DNA from: Spirobacillus cienkowskii
Lineage (GTDB): Bacteria > Bdellovibrionota_B > Oligoflexia > Silvanigrellales > Silvanigrellaceae
Assembly: GCA_003339605.1 (NCBI GenBank)
Contig: QOVW01000078.1
Coordinates: 1-40,124, forward strand
Direction of reading: 5' to 3'
DNA length: 40,124 nucleotides
Positions 24,067-33,338 of this stretch are shown here, piece after piece. A model generated the notes under the pieces. It made no database searches and was not told the origin of the DNA. It saw only the letters and a list, made by a program, of their open reading frames with translations. The position numbers and the translations under genes are program-made. The stretch's first letter is position 1; each line of letters opens with the position of its first letter.

Positions 24067-24721
24067 TTGATTGATTACTGCTGTTTGAAGGGTTGTTATT
24101 ATTGTTGTTGGTGCCTAAATTGGGTAAAGAAATATTTTTAAAAATATCTTTATCAATAAGAAAAAATCCTTCAGAAATTTCTTTCTCCGTAATTCCACTT
24201 TGCCATTTTACTTGAATTGTAACATTACTAAATGTGCCTTTAGATGAAGAATTTGTGCTTGCATCAAGGGTTGTAGAAATCATACCTAAAGATTTTTCAA
24301 CATCTAATTTTTCGTTACCTTGTGGGTTAACAAGATTATAAATATTTAAGGCACTAATTAAAAATTGTGAGGTTTTGATTTCTTTAAGAGGTGTTCTTGA
24401 AACTAAAATAGAAAATTCAGGATTTGTTATCCATGGAATTTTAATTGATTCAGGGATATCGCTTTGACTTTTGGTATCGGTAATATATTGCATTTGGGCA
24501 ATTGCAGAGCGAGCGGCCCATGAGGCGCGCAAAGAATCGGAAGCAATTTGAGTGACAGAAATAATAGAAGATTGCAGACCTACAATACTTGCAACAACAA
24601 CGCTCAATATCGCAATTGCTAAGATGCATTCAATTAATGTAAAACCTTGTTGAGAGCATGTTTTAGAATTGCTATTATTCAAATTAGGTTTATTATTTTG
24701 ACAAAGAAAAGTTGGCATCAT
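24050..24721 (-). CDS. gspI: Type II secretion minor pseudopilin GspI
   Basis: GspI starts assembly of the pseudopilus tip. The prepilin site is QQGFTLIECILAIAILSVV with Glu5. The leader of about 25 residues is longer than the usual 5-10. The start is the ATG at 24721 with GAAGG 5 nt upstream; a TTG at 24733 lies before it and another ATG is at 24718. The C-terminal domain contains IQVKWQSGITEKEISEGF, matching the GspI core where the strand W-x-x-G is conserved. The last 25 residues are dominated by Asn, Ser and Gln with a run of Asn. It overlaps gspH by 29 nt and gspJ by 17 nt. Confidence 0.87.
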   Translation of the reverse strand: MMPTFLCQNNKPNLNNSNSKTCSQQGFTLIECILAIAILSVVVASIVGLQSSIISVTQIASDSLRASWAARSAIAQMQYITDTKSQSDIPESIKIPWITNPEFSILVSRTPLKEIKTSQFLISALNIYNLVNPQGNEKLDVEKSLGMISTTLDASTNSSSKGTFSNVTIQVKWQSGITEKEISEGFFLIDKDIFKNISLPNLGTNNNNNNPSNSSNQSNETKQ

Positions 24722-25493
24722 GAAAACCTTCAAGCAAATTGGATTCGCCTGTTAATGTGTTGAGGTTGATTGTATACTTTGCTCCGTCATCATCAATAGC
24801 ATCCTGACGTTGTGGATGTCTTGCTGCCAGTTTAATAGACGTTGGAGTTGCTGTGCCATTTGCTAAAAAGTAGGTGTAAGCATATTCTTTTTTTTCTTTA
24901 GAGTTTTTATTATAAAATTCAGTATACTTATAAACTTTTTTTGAAACTCCAAGTTGCATTTCTGCAAAAACAATTTTACCTGGTAATTTTTGTCTGTATA
25001 TCACCGAATCATCAATCTCTTTCCAGGTCACGGGTTTTAACACTTTGCGTTGTACGACTGGAATACTTCTTAGTGAATAGTATGAATTGTCTGATTTATT
25101 TTGAAAAGGAATTTCTCTATTGCCTTCAATTTTTGCAATTTCATCTAAATATTTTAATAGCTCATTTCGTTTATCTTGTTTGAGCTTGGCATCAAGTTCT
25201 GTTCCGGTTTGGAGTTGGGGAGGACGCCCCTCAAAACCTAAAGGTGCTTGTTCAACCCAGTATTCTCCTGCCGAAAGATCAAAAACCATGCGGTGCATTC
25301 TTCCCGAAAAAATGGCGTCATCATAAGCTGCACGCATTTGTCCAGTTAAATTGCGGAGTGATGAAGACATTTGGGAGTCAACAGATAAGGTGAGGTTAGG
25401 CATCACCACAGCAGCGATGGATCCAATCAGAGCAAGAACTATAATGATTTCAAGTAGCGTAAATCCAAATTCTTCTGAAGCATATTTTTTCAT
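24693..25493 (-). CDS. gspH: Type II secretion minor pseudopilin GspH
   Basis: GspH is a minor pseudopilin of the type II secretion piston. The cleavage site is SEEFGFTLLEIIIVLALIGSIAA with Glu5 and a short positively charged leader. The helix continues with MSSSLRNLTGQMRAAYDDAIFSGRMHRMVFDL, the GspH/FimT hallmark. At 266 residues it is longer than usual (about 170-190) because of an inserted charged stretch (about residues 80-160) in the globular domain. A strong SD is not evident; the 30-nt gap after gspG is A/T rich. Confidence 0.85.
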   Translation of the reverse strand: MKKYASEEFGFTLLEIIIVLALIGSIAAVVMPNLTLSVDSQMSSSLRNLTGQMRAAYDDAIFSGRMHRMVFDLSAGEYWVEQAPLGFEGRPPQLQTGTELDAKLKQDKRNELLKYLDEIAKIEGNREIPFQNKSDNSYYSLRSIPVVQRKVLKPVTWKEIDDSVIYRQKLPGKIVFAEMQLGVSKKVYKYTEFYNKNSKEKKEYAYTYFLANGTATPTSIKLAARHPQRQDAIDDDGAKYTINLNTLTGESNLLEGFHDANFSLSK

Positions 25494-25523
25494 TTTTTTA
25501 ACATAATTTATAGTGTGAATTGC

Positions 25524-25982
25524 TTATTTTGGAACGTTAGGTGCTGCAGGATTGCAGTCAACTTTTTTGCCATTTAAGTAACAAAGAGAAGTCGGGCTAT
25601 TTGGTGCGCCTTCAGACCCGTTAGAACTAATATAAGGTCCTTTTGGTGTTAGCGAATAATTAAATTCATTGCCCCAACCATCTTTGAGATCGTCTTCAGC
25701 AGCAATTGGTGCTCCAGAGTTTGATAAAAGTACTTGGAGTCCTTGCTCTGAAGTTGGAAACTTTCCTGTTGCAAGCTGGTACTGAATCAGTTTGGATTGT
25801 AGTGTAAATGCTTTGGTATCAGTAATTCCTGCTTTGGCATTATCAGCCCCGCCAGTGAGGCGTGCAATGATAATTCCCATTAATGTTCCAATAATTGCAA
25901 TAACAATAATAATTTCAATTAACGAAAAACCAGCTTGTGCTTGAGGTGATTTATTGAATTTAAGAAAATTTTTTAATTTCAT
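25524..25982 (-). CDS. gspG: Type II secretion major pseudopilin GspG
   Basis: GspG is the main subunit of the periplasmic pseudopilus. Gly18 precedes FSLIEIIIVIAIIGTLMG with Glu5, and the rest of the domain has the typical helical repeat, GKFPTSEQGLQVLL, DGWGNEFNYSLTPKGPY and a short Ser/Gly-rich loop. The C-terminal loop carries a Cys pair (LCYLNGKKVDC) that could form a disulfide; many GspG proteins have a calcium site here. At 152 residues it is of normal size. A 53-nt gap separates it from gspF, the largest inside the operon, but no terminator is visible. Confidence 0.95.
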   Translation of the reverse strand: MKLKNFLKFNKSPQAQAGFSLIEIIIVIAIIGTLMGIIIARLTGGADNAKAGITDTKAFTLQSKLIQYQLATGKFPTSEQGLQVLLSNSGAPIAAEDDLKDGWGNEFNYSLTPKGPYISSNGSEGAPNSPTSLCYLNGKKVDCNPAAPNVPK

Positions 25983-26035
25983 AGATACAGTGTCCTCGTG
26001 TTCAGAAAGAAGCTTGATTATACAAATAGTTGTTT

Positions 26036-27265
26036 TTAATGCAACTGGTTCATTGCTGCCATCATAGGGCCAATGACGGCCATGACCATTAAAAAAACAA
26101 TGACGGCCATAAAAATCATCATTGCTGGTTCAATCAGGCGTGTGGTTGTGACAATTTGATTGTTGACATCTTCATCGTATACGTCAGATATGTTAACAAG
26201 CATGTCTTCAAGTTGCCCAGTTTTTTCGCCAGTTCGTAGCATATGAATCACCATTGTCGGAAAACGACCCGTGCGTTCTAGAGCTGTTGCAAGTTTATCA
26301 CCATCTTGAACTTTCACAATGGCTTCGTCCAAGGCTTTTTCCATGACCGTATTTCCAACAACTTTACGGGTTAACTGCAAACCTTCAACAATACGGACGC
26401 CACTTGAAAGAATGGTGGATAGGGTTTTAGAAAAACGAGAAATTGTGACGCGTTGAATCAGTGGACCTAAAATAGGCGCTGTATATAAAAAAAGATCAAT
26501 TTTATAGCGTCCTTTCGGAGTTTTTGACCATGTATAAATTCCAAAAACAGAAGCGCCCAGCACTGAGATACAAAATAACCACCAATTTTGCATCCAATTA
26601 GAAATATCATTCATCAATTCTGTATACCAAGGCAGTGTCACTTTTAATGTTGTAAATGACTTTGTCATTTGTGGCATGACTTTAACAAATAAATAAATGA
26701 CAACTGCAAATGCCATCACAATCATGAGTGCAGGGTATGTGAGTGCTCCTACAACTTTACGCTTAATTTCAATTTGATAATTGATAAACTCTGATAATCT
26801 TTGCATTACAAGTGGAAGTGCTCCAGCCTTTTCTGCTGCGGCAATCATATTTGTATAAATTGAAGAAAAGACTTTCGGATAATTTTTATGTGCATCTGAT
26901 AATGATTTGCCTTCCGAAACAAGTTCTCGAATTTTAATATAAACTGATTTCAGCTCTTCATTTTCGACTTGTTCAGAAATTGCACGCAAGGCATCGTTGA
27001 TATCAACGGCAGAGCGCAATAATATTGCAAATTGTTTTGTGGCAACAGCAATATCTTCTTGTTTTGGGGGTTTGCGATTCAGTTTAGCAAGAAAACTTGT
27101 TGTGCTTTGCGCAGAGTTTGCTCTATCATCAACTTTCATTTCAAGGATATAAATTCCTTGTTTTTTGAGCTTAAGTTTAGCGTCTTTAGGAGATTCTGCT
27201 TCAATGTAGGCCTTAACCTTTTTGCCTGTTTTTGCAAATTGGCCTTTGTAGGAATACATTGGCAT
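26036..27265 (-). CDS. gspF: Type II secretion inner-membrane platform protein GspF
   Basis: GspF is the polytopic platform on which the GspE ATPase turns to build the pseudopilus. The start MPMYSYKGQFAKTGKKVKAYIEAES is characteristic of the family. Two homologous cytoplasmic domains follow (FAILLRSAVDINDALRAI; FSKTLSTILSSGVRIVEGLQ), each ended by membrane helices (ALTYPALMIVMAFAVVIYLF; the C-terminal IEPAMMIFMAVIVFLMVMAV). RTGEKTGQLEDML is the usual glycine-containing motif. Length 409 is standard. The ATG is 1 nt after the gspE stop, with GAGGT in the end of gspE as SD. Confidence 0.95.
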   Translation of the reverse strand: MPMYSYKGQFAKTGKKVKAYIEAESPKDAKLKLKKQGIYILEMKVDDRANSAQSTTSFLAKLNRKPPKQEDIAVATKQFAILLRSAVDINDALRAISEQVENEELKSVYIKIRELVSEGKSLSDAHKNYPKVFSSIYTNMIAAAEKAGALPLVMQRLSEFINYQIEIKRKVVGALTYPALMIVMAFAVVIYLFVKVMPQMTKSFTTLKVTLPWYTELMNDISNWMQNWWLFCISVLGASVFGIYTWSKTPKGRYKIDLFLYTAPILGPLIQRVTISRFSKTLSTILSSGVRIVEGLQLTRKVVGNTVMEKALDEAIVKVQDGDKLATALERTGRFPTMVIHMLRTGEKTGQLEDMLVNISDVYDEDVNNQIVTTTRLIEPAMMIFMAVIVFLMVMAVIGPMMAAMNQLH

Positions 27266-27266
27266 A

Positions 27267-29084
27267 TTAGATTACCTCTTGTTGTTGTTCATGCTCAGAT
27301 TGTGTTGCATACAGAGCTTCTTCTAACGTTGTTTCTCCATTTAAAAACCGTTCTTGAGCCGAGTCTCTCAGAGTTTTCATGCCTCTTTGCACACACATTT
27401 TTTTAAGGCTTGCGCCATCTGAACTTTTTAAAACAAAATTTCTAACCGGTTCATCAAAAATTAAAAGCTCATAAATTCCAATTCTTCCCGAATACCCTGT
27501 TGTTTTACAAGCAGGACAACCGCCCTCTTTGGCTTTATAGAATGTTTTTCCGTGCGAATCTTTTTTTGTTAAGCCAATAAGCTCAAGTTCTTCTGCGGTA
27601 TGTTGGGTTTCTTCTCTGCATTGAAAACACACTTTTCTCACCAATCGAACGGCTAATATGGCAACAACGGAGGTCGTGATTTGAAATGGCTCAATTCCAA
27701 AATCCACCAAGCGAGTCACAGAAGCTGCTGTGTCGTTAGTGTGTAACGTACTAAATACTAAGTGACCTGTAATCGATGCTTGCACCGCAATTTGCGCGGT
27801 TTCTGCATCACGAATTTCACCAATTAAAATGATGTTTGGATTTTGTCTTAGGATTGAGCGCAGTGCAGCTGCAAAGGTGAGTCCTGCTTTTTCGTTGACT
27901 TCAACTTGACTCACCCCTGGTAATTGAATTTCGACGGGGTCTTCAACAGTGATAATACTCACATCGGGCTTGTTAATATGCATCAACGCAGATGCAAGTG
28001 TTGTTGTTTTACCAGAGCCTGTAGGCCCTGTGACTAACACAATACCGTGTTTTTGATTGATCACTTGCTTAAAATTTTTAAGAAGAGATTTGGGCATGCC
28101 AATATCGTCAAGATAAGGCAGGCCACCCGATTTATCAAGAATTCTAAGCACAATGCGTTCGCCAAATTTAATTGGCAAGGTGCTAACACGAACATCAATC
28201 TCTCGTGTTCCTACTTTTAAAGTAATACGCCCGTCTTGTGGCAAGCGGCTTTCAGCGATGTTTAGTTTGGCTAAAATTTTTATGCGTGTCGAAACACTGG
28301 ATTGATACTTTTTAGGGATGACCCGTACTTCTTTTAAACGGCCATCTATTCTAAAACGCACCGACACCCGATCTTCAAAGGGTTCAATATGAATATCAGA
28401 TGCTTTTTCTGTAATACTGCGTCTTATAATTGCTGTGACTTCTTTTCGAACAGGGGCTTCTTCATTGTCTTGCAATAAATTATGGGCAACATCAAGACCT
28501 TCTATGCCTTCAATATCATCATCTGAACCCAGTCCTTTGTTTTGATCCACAAGCTCTTGGCGTTCAAAGACATTATTGATTGCAGCCTCAACAAGATCTT
28601 TTGGAGCCACAATTCTTTTAATATTTTTGTTGAGCAATACTCTCAAATCATCAATGCTCACTGTATCCAATGGATTTGTAACGACCACAGTCACATTCAA
28701 ATCGTCTTCTGAAATTGGAACAAACATATTTTGGAGACAAAAGCTTATACTCAATTTTTGAATGAGTTTAGGATTGATTTCATGAAATGGAAAGTTATCT
28801 AAATATTCTAAATTAAGATGTTTGGCATATGCTTTTAATAACTCTGATTCTTGTATCACTTCATTTTCTATAAGAATTTCAAAAATACTTTTGAGTGTAT
28901 TGCTATGTTCATCATAAGCTTCGTTCCATTGAGCCTGAGTCAATTGAAACTCTTCTATTAATATTTGCTCAAGACTTTTTGAAGAAAGCGAAACCTCAGG
29001 TTGCACTTTTGTTATGTTTTTAGCCTTAATTTTGGCAAGAATTTCTTGGCCTAAATTTTCTGCTAGAGTTGCCTTTGTTATCAT
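27267..29084 (-). CDS. gspE: Type II secretion ATPase GspE
   Basis: GspE is the hexameric cytoplasmic ATPase that powers pseudopilus assembly. An N-terminal GspE-N/N1 region (about 1-170) docks to GspL in other systems. The AAA core contains Walker A GPTGSGKTT (353-361), the Asp box SIITVEDPVEIQLPG, Walker B NIILIGEIRD and the His box STLHTNDTA. A zinc tetracysteine follows (Cys486, Cys489, Cys523, Cys526) with GYSGRIGIYELL after it. Length 605 is longer than the usual 500, mainly in the N-terminal region. AAGGTGG precedes the ATG; the upstream gspD stop is 18 nt away. It presumably needs a GspL partner that is not encoded in this window. Confidence 0.95.
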   Translation of the reverse strand: MITKATLAENLGQEILAKIKAKNITKVQPEVSLSSKSLEQILIEEFQLTQAQWNEAYDEHSNTLKSIFEILIENEVIQESELLKAYAKHLNLEYLDNFPFHEINPKLIQKLSISFCLQNMFVPISEDDLNVTVVVTNPLDTVSIDDLRVLLNKNIKRIVAPKDLVEAAINNVFERQELVDQNKGLGSDDDIEGIEGLDVAHNLLQDNEEAPVRKEVTAIIRRSITEKASDIHIEPFEDRVSVRFRIDGRLKEVRVIPKKYQSSVSTRIKILAKLNIAESRLPQDGRITLKVGTREIDVRVSTLPIKFGERIVLRILDKSGGLPYLDDIGMPKSLLKNFKQVINQKHGIVLVTGPTGSGKTTTLASALMHINKPDVSIITVEDPVEIQLPGVSQVEVNEKAGLTFAAALRSILRQNPNIILIGEIRDAETAQIAVQASITGHLVFSTLHTNDTAASVTRLVDFGIEPFQITTSVVAILAVRLVRKVCFQCREETQHTAEELELIGLTKKDSHGKTFYKAKEGGCPACKTTGYSGRIGIYELLIFDEPVRNFVLKSSDGASLKKMCVQRGMKTLRDSAQERFLNGETTLEEALYATQSEHEQQQEVI

Positions 29085-29102
29085 GGATTGCCACCTTATT
29101 TC

Positions 29103-31454
29103 TTAATTACCAAATGGAGGAGGTGGAGGCGCTAGAGGTGCTGACGTTTGTGGAAAGCCAAAACCGCCCGAGCTTTGATTAGAAGATGGCGCATTGATGG
29201 GGTTTGGATCTTGGCTAGGCATGATAACGCTTTTTGGTTGAATATATTCGTCATCGGACACTTCAAATCCATTTTTTTCTTGAGAGCTTTGATCAGAAGG
29301 CGCTTTACCTTGTTCTCTTGATGGCATTTGTGAATAAAAGCTTTGTTCTTTGTATTTTTCGCCATAAAAAAACTTTAAAAAGAGATCTCTGTCTTTAATT
29401 TTTTGTTCATACACTTTTTCGAGATCTTCAGAGTTTCTCACAATGTGAGGGGTTACAAAAAGATTTAAGCTTGTTTTCTTTTTATCGTTTCTGCTCTTTT
29501 TAAATAGCCAGCCAAGTATTGGTATATCTCCAAGTAAAGGCACTTTTTCTTCAGAAACGGTAATGCGATCTTGAGTTAATCCGCCAATAACCGCTGTTTG
29601 TCCATTTTGCACAATCACTACAGATTCGGCAGTGCGTTTGCTAATGGGGTTTGGATAACCGTTCGTAGTGACAGCACCACTGTCATCAAGCTGCAAATTG
29701 ATTTTCATAGAAACAAAATCGGCTCGCGAAATTTGGGGGGTGACCTTTAGAGCCGTTGTCACGGTATATTTTTGTGGTTGAGCAACTGTTCCTGTTCCGT
29801 TGGGGTTTGGGATTTGAATGACGGTGCTGTATTCTTGGTTTGAAGAAAACGACGCCGCTTCGTTGTCGGACACCATCATGCTTGGGTTTTGTAAAATATT
29901 TGAGTTGACGTCTTGTTTTAAACCAAAAATAAGGGCTCCTGGGGTTAAGCTAAAAGCGCCAAGGCTAATTGGTTTAGAGCTCATGATTCCTAAAATTGCG
30001 TCAGAACCTAACGATGACGCAAGGCTTGTTGGATCCGAACTTCCTGATTTGCTAAAAAATAGTGGTGCACCTTTTAGAGCATTGAATCCAAATGGCACTG
30101 TGTACCTGCCATCCGAAGTTTGTGCTGCACCGCCAAGACTTGTGCCAATATTTAAGCCGTTGTTAACTTCCATATCAATAATATTGGCTTCAACATACAC
30201 TTGTGCGCGTCGTTTATCGAGTTGCGCAATGATGTTATCAAGTTCTTCAAAAGCAGATTTGCTACCTTGAATCACTAAAGAGTTTGTTGCTTTGTCTGCT
30301 GTAACTTTAACTCCATTGAGATCAGCAACCGCTTGTGATTGCGAAGAGCCAGGAGCATTGGGAGTCATGGGAGCTGGCGGAAAATAAGGAGGTCGGTATG
30401 TGTTATTGAATTGAGATTTTGCAGCTTGAGTGAGCGCTTGTAGTGTTTGCGCAAGTTTTTCGGCATCGGCGTAATCAAGTGGACGCACACGAACCATGGT
30501 TTGCGAATTTTGATCGAGTGATGGTTTATCAATACGTTGAATAAAGCGCACAACATCATCAAGGCCACTTGCAGGTCCTACAAGAATTATAGAATTGGTA
30601 CGCTCATCAGCGATCACTTTTTGGACGCTCAATGAAGGTCCATTACGATTACCAAAAATTTCGTTTACTTTAACAACCGTATCTTTAGCATCCATGTAAT
30701 TAATTGGGATAATCGACACAACTGGTTGGTTTGTTTTGGAGTCAAGAAGCTTTATCACTTCTAAAATACGACGGATGCGGTTACCTGTGTCAGTTAAAAT
30801 TAAAGAATTTGTTGTTGTAAATGCAGCATATTGTGTGATTCCTAACAAAGGACGAAGCTGATTGATCACAGAATTGGCATCAATGTATCGTAATGGAATG
30901 ACTTGATTGATAATTTCATCAGTTGATGGTGACCAATTTTCTCCGTAATAAGTTTTAATATTTGATGATTTGGCATTTGCAATTGGAAGAATCTTAACAA
31001 CAGAACCAGTATCAACTGTGGTAAAGCCAGCAATATTAAGTGCACTTAAAAATGCTTGGTATGCTTCTTCTTTCGTTACAGGTTCTGGCGAAATAATAGA
31101 TATTCGTGAAGACCCGGCAACTCCTTGGGCAAGTACAAAGTTTTTGCCAGTCCAGAGGCCAATTGTTTTAATAATGTCGCTTAAACTAGCTCCATTTGGA
31201 AAATCAATGCTAACAAGCTCTTTGCCATGTGGAATGCTAGAAGCTTGTGACATATTTTCATTTGTTTTTTTATTATTTTGCGCAGCTGCTGATTGAGCTT
31301 GAATATTGCTATTATTTTGCTTTGCTGGTGACTGTTGTGCTGAAACAGAATAAGAAAATAAAACTCCAATCAGTGTTGCAATCCATTTTGAATGACCTGG
31401 ATTTGTTGGTTGAGAAAAAGTTGTCGAACATTTTTTTAAAAATTTTTGATTCAT
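29103..31454 (-). CDS. gspD: Type II secretion secretin GspD
   Basis: GspD is the outer-membrane secretin through which folded proteins leave. A signal peptide with cleavage near VSAQ (about residue 40) is preceded by a long basic N-region. A Gln/Asn/Ala-rich linker (41-70) leads to the N0-N3 domains (DIIKTIGLWTGKNFVLA; VIPLRYIDANSVINQLRPLL; IRRILEVIKLLD; VRPLDYADAEKLAQTL). The secretin domain shows QVYVEANIIDME, ITVSEEKVPLLGDIPILGWLF and LFVTPHIVRN. The tail after about residue 690 is Ser/Gln-rich and ends with a Pro run. No obvious S-domain or pilotin site was recognised. It overlaps the second gspC-like gene by 4 nt. Confidence 0.95.
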   Translation of the reverse strand: MNQKFLKKCSTTFSQPTNPGHSKWIATLIGVLFSYSVSAQQSPAKQNNSNIQAQSAAAQNNKKTNENMSQASSIPHGKELVSIDFPNGASLSDIIKTIGLWTGKNFVLAQGVAGSSRISIISPEPVTKEEAYQAFLSALNIAGFTTVDTGSVVKILPIANAKSSNIKTYYGENWSPSTDEIINQVIPLRYIDANSVINQLRPLLGITQYAAFTTTNSLILTDTGNRIRRILEVIKLLDSKTNQPVVSIIPINYMDAKDTVVKVNEIFGNRNGPSLSVQKVIADERTNSIILVGPASGLDDVVRFIQRIDKPSLDQNSQTMVRVRPLDYADAEKLAQTLQALTQAAKSQFNNTYRPPYFPPAPMTPNAPGSSQSQAVADLNGVKVTADKATNSLVIQGSKSAFEELDNIIAQLDKRRAQVYVEANIIDMEVNNGLNIGTSLGGAAQTSDGRYTVPFGFNALKGAPLFFSKSGSSDPTSLASSLGSDAILGIMSSKPISLGAFSLTPGALIFGLKQDVNSNILQNPSMMVSDNEAASFSSNQEYSTVIQIPNPNGTGTVAQPQKYTVTTALKVTPQISRADFVSMKINLQLDDSGAVTTNGYPNPISKRTAESVVIVQNGQTAVIGGLTQDRITVSEEKVPLLGDIPILGWLFKKSRNDKKKTSLNLFVTPHIVRNSEDLEKVYEQKIKDRDLFLKFFYGEKYKEQSFYSQMPSREQGKAPSDQSSQEKNGFEVSDDEYIQPKSVIMPSQDPNPINAPSSNQSSGGFGFPQTSAPLAPPPPPFGN

Positions 31455-32392
31455 CTAACATTTACCTTCTTAGTCATCTTTACGCCATTCCTTTGAAATT
31501 GCAAAATGATTTCATATTCATCCTGAAGAACTTCATAGATTTTAAATCCTTGTGAAGGATCCTCAAGATTAATGCCATTAACATTTGTAATAATATCGCC
31601 ATTTTGAAGTTGCATTTTTTCAAAAAGACTACCTGGTGTGATTTCATACACTTTAAATCCAATTGTTTTTCCATTAATTGATTCAGGAATGAGTCGTGCT
31701 GTATTAAGAATTTTAGAATATCCTGGACCAATTTCATCCAATACATAGTCTGTATCAAGATCAATGGTTTCTTCCAAAGAAGGGGTATTTTTTTCTGGTT
31801 TAACTGGATTTTGTTTTTTAATTGGGCTTGTATAAATACAAATTTTTTTATTAATATGACGAATTTCAACAGACTGAGGATTGGGTATTTTATATATTTG
31901 GTAGTTTTCATTATCAATTATATGTTGTCCTTCTTTATAAACGTCCGCTGTTTCTACGCTAGGATCTTTAAATGTTACAAGATTGGTTTTAGGATTGCCA
32001 GTGTAAATAATGCCTACAATCTCAATGGGAAGTTGCGAATCTTTAGGAGAACATGGAATCGTATCAAAGTCTTTAATAAGATTTATAGAGCTATCATCAT
32101 TTTCATCTTCATCAGGTGTGAGAGTATCTTTATTAAAAATATTTCTTGCTAAAATTGATTTACGCAATTGAGAAGAAGTGCTCGCCGAACTTTGTGGAAC
32201 ATTATAAAATAAATTATTTTCCACGGTCGATTTTGGTTTTTCTAAGAGTGCAATAGATATAATAGAATTAAAAATAGCTGTGCCAGATAAAATTGCAAAA
32301 ATAAAAACAAACACATTTCTAAGAGATGTTTTTTTAAAAATTCTACTCTTTTTCTTTAATTTTAAAAATGAATTTTGTTGTTCTTGACTCAT
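31451..32392 (-). CDS. GspC-like inner-membrane protein with PDZ domain, copy 2
   Basis: GspC links the inner-membrane platform to the secretin and takes part in substrate choice. A short basic cytoplasmic part precedes one membrane helix (about 27-50, VFVFIFAILSGTAIFNSII). The HR domain starts at SILARNIFNKD and includes IEIVGIIYTGNPKTNLVTFK; it contains a Cys pair (IPCSP, KKICIY) equivalent to that of copy 1. The C-terminal PDZ reads IGFKVYEITPGSLFEKMQL, then GDIITNVNGINLEDP and YEIILQFQRNG. The two copies differ clearly in sequence outside these motifs. Length 313. ATGA overlaps join it to the gspC-like copy upstream and to gspD downstream, so all three are coupled. Confidence 0.82.
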   Translation of the reverse strand: MSQEQQNSFLKLKKKSRIFKKTSLRNVFVFIFAILSGTAIFNSIISIALLEKPKSTVENNLFYNVPQSSASTSSQLRKSILARNIFNKDTLTPDEDENDDSSINLIKDFDTIPCSPKDSQLPIEIVGIIYTGNPKTNLVTFKDPSVETADVYKEGQHIIDNENYQIYKIPNPQSVEIRHINKKICIYTSPIKKQNPVKPEKNTPSLEETIDLDTDYVLDEIGPGYSKILNTARLIPESINGKTIGFKVYEITPGSLFEKMQLQNGDIITNVNGINLEDPSQGFKIYEVLQDEYEIILQFQRNGVKMTKKVNVR

Positions 32393-33318
32393 TGTACGTT
32401 CACTTTTAATGTAATAGTTTGGCCACCTCTTAAGAGTTGAATTTCTATGTTGTTTTCATTTCGTAACGAGTTTAAGGTTTGAATTGCCCGTGCTGCATCA
32501 TTCAATTCAATTCCGTTAATAGAAGACACAATATCTCCATCTTTTAATCCCAATTTTGAGTAAACGCTATCAGGAGTAATGTTTGTAATTGAAAAACCTT
32601 TGACTTGGCCTCCAACAAGATTTGGATTTGCTTTAGCCTCTTCAAGAGTTTTGGCAAAATTATAAGTTAATACATTATTGATCCAAGAACGCGTGACTGT
32701 TGTATTATTTCCTGCTCGTTCAAATCCATTTTCTTTATAAGCTGATCCAGAGGAATTTTGATTCGATCGAGAACCACGCGGATTGAGTGTTTCTGGATAG
32801 CTCAGGTCAATATATTCTGGACAGTTTTTATTTGTAATTAAAATTCTATTTTTTTGAATATCAGTTAAGGTACCACCTAGCGGTAAAGATTCACCTAACT
32901 TAAAAATATTTTTATTTTGTCCTTCTAACACAACCAAACTATTTTTTGCACTACCACCGTATAAAATACCAGAAATTTTATAAGGAAAATTCGATTTAAA
33001 TGGTTCTAGTGTGCAGACCGGAGCTCCTTGTGTATTGGAATCTGGTATTAAACCCTTAAGGTTAAAAATATTTCGAGTAATGATCAAATTCAGATCTTCA
33101 AGAGGCTTTGTGACAACTGCTGGGATATTGATTTTGGCTGGAATGGAGGATTGCTCAACATGTGTCTTTTTAACAAGCTGAAAAATAGTAAGGCCAATTC
33201 CTGCAACAACAACAAGCCCAATAGTGGTCAATGCAAAAGGCATCACCTTTTCGGCTGGTGGAATGCTAACATCAGGAGAAAATAGTTTGTATTTTAGTTT
33301 TGCAATAATTCGAATCAT
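32389..33318 (-). CDS. gspC: GspC-like inner-membrane protein with PDZ domain, copy 1
   Basis: This is a type II secretion GspC. The membrane helix covers about residues 27-49 (FALTTIGLVVVAGIGLTIF). The HR domain begins with LIITRNIFNLKG, the family's RNIF motif, and continues through YKISGILYGGSAKNSLVVLE, the strand pair that binds the secretin N0 domain. It has only two Cys residues (APVCTL and NKNCPEY), probably disulfide-linked. The C-terminal PDZ has VKGFSITNITPDSVYSKLGL and GDIVSSINGIELND. Length 309 is typical. The gene follows the phosphatase gene by 20 nt and overlaps the second copy by 4 nt (ATGA). Which copy is the functional GspC, or whether both act together, cannot be read from sequence. 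Confidence 0.88.
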   Translation of the reverse strand: MIRIIAKLKYKLFSPDVSIPPAEKVMPFALTTIGLVVVAGIGLTIFQLVKKTHVEQSSIPAKINIPAVVTKPLEDLNLIITRNIFNLKGLIPDSNTQGAPVCTLEPFKSNFPYKISGILYGGSAKNSLVVLEGQNKNIFKLGESLPLGGTLTDIQKNRILITNKNCPEYIDLSYPETLNPRGSRSNQNSSGSAYKENGFERAGNNTTVTRSWINNVLTYNFAKTLEEAKANPNLVGGQVKGFSITNITPDSVYSKLGLKDGDIVSSINGIELNDAARAIQTLNSLRNENNIEIQLLRGGQTITLKVNVQ

Positions 33319-33338
33319 TTATTTATAAATTCTTAATA

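Noticed and set aside
29818-31296. Plus-strand open frames of 108-150 codons across gspD
   Set aside because: They follow from the codon pattern of the secretin gene on the other strand; the peptides look like antisense of low-complexity coding DNA.
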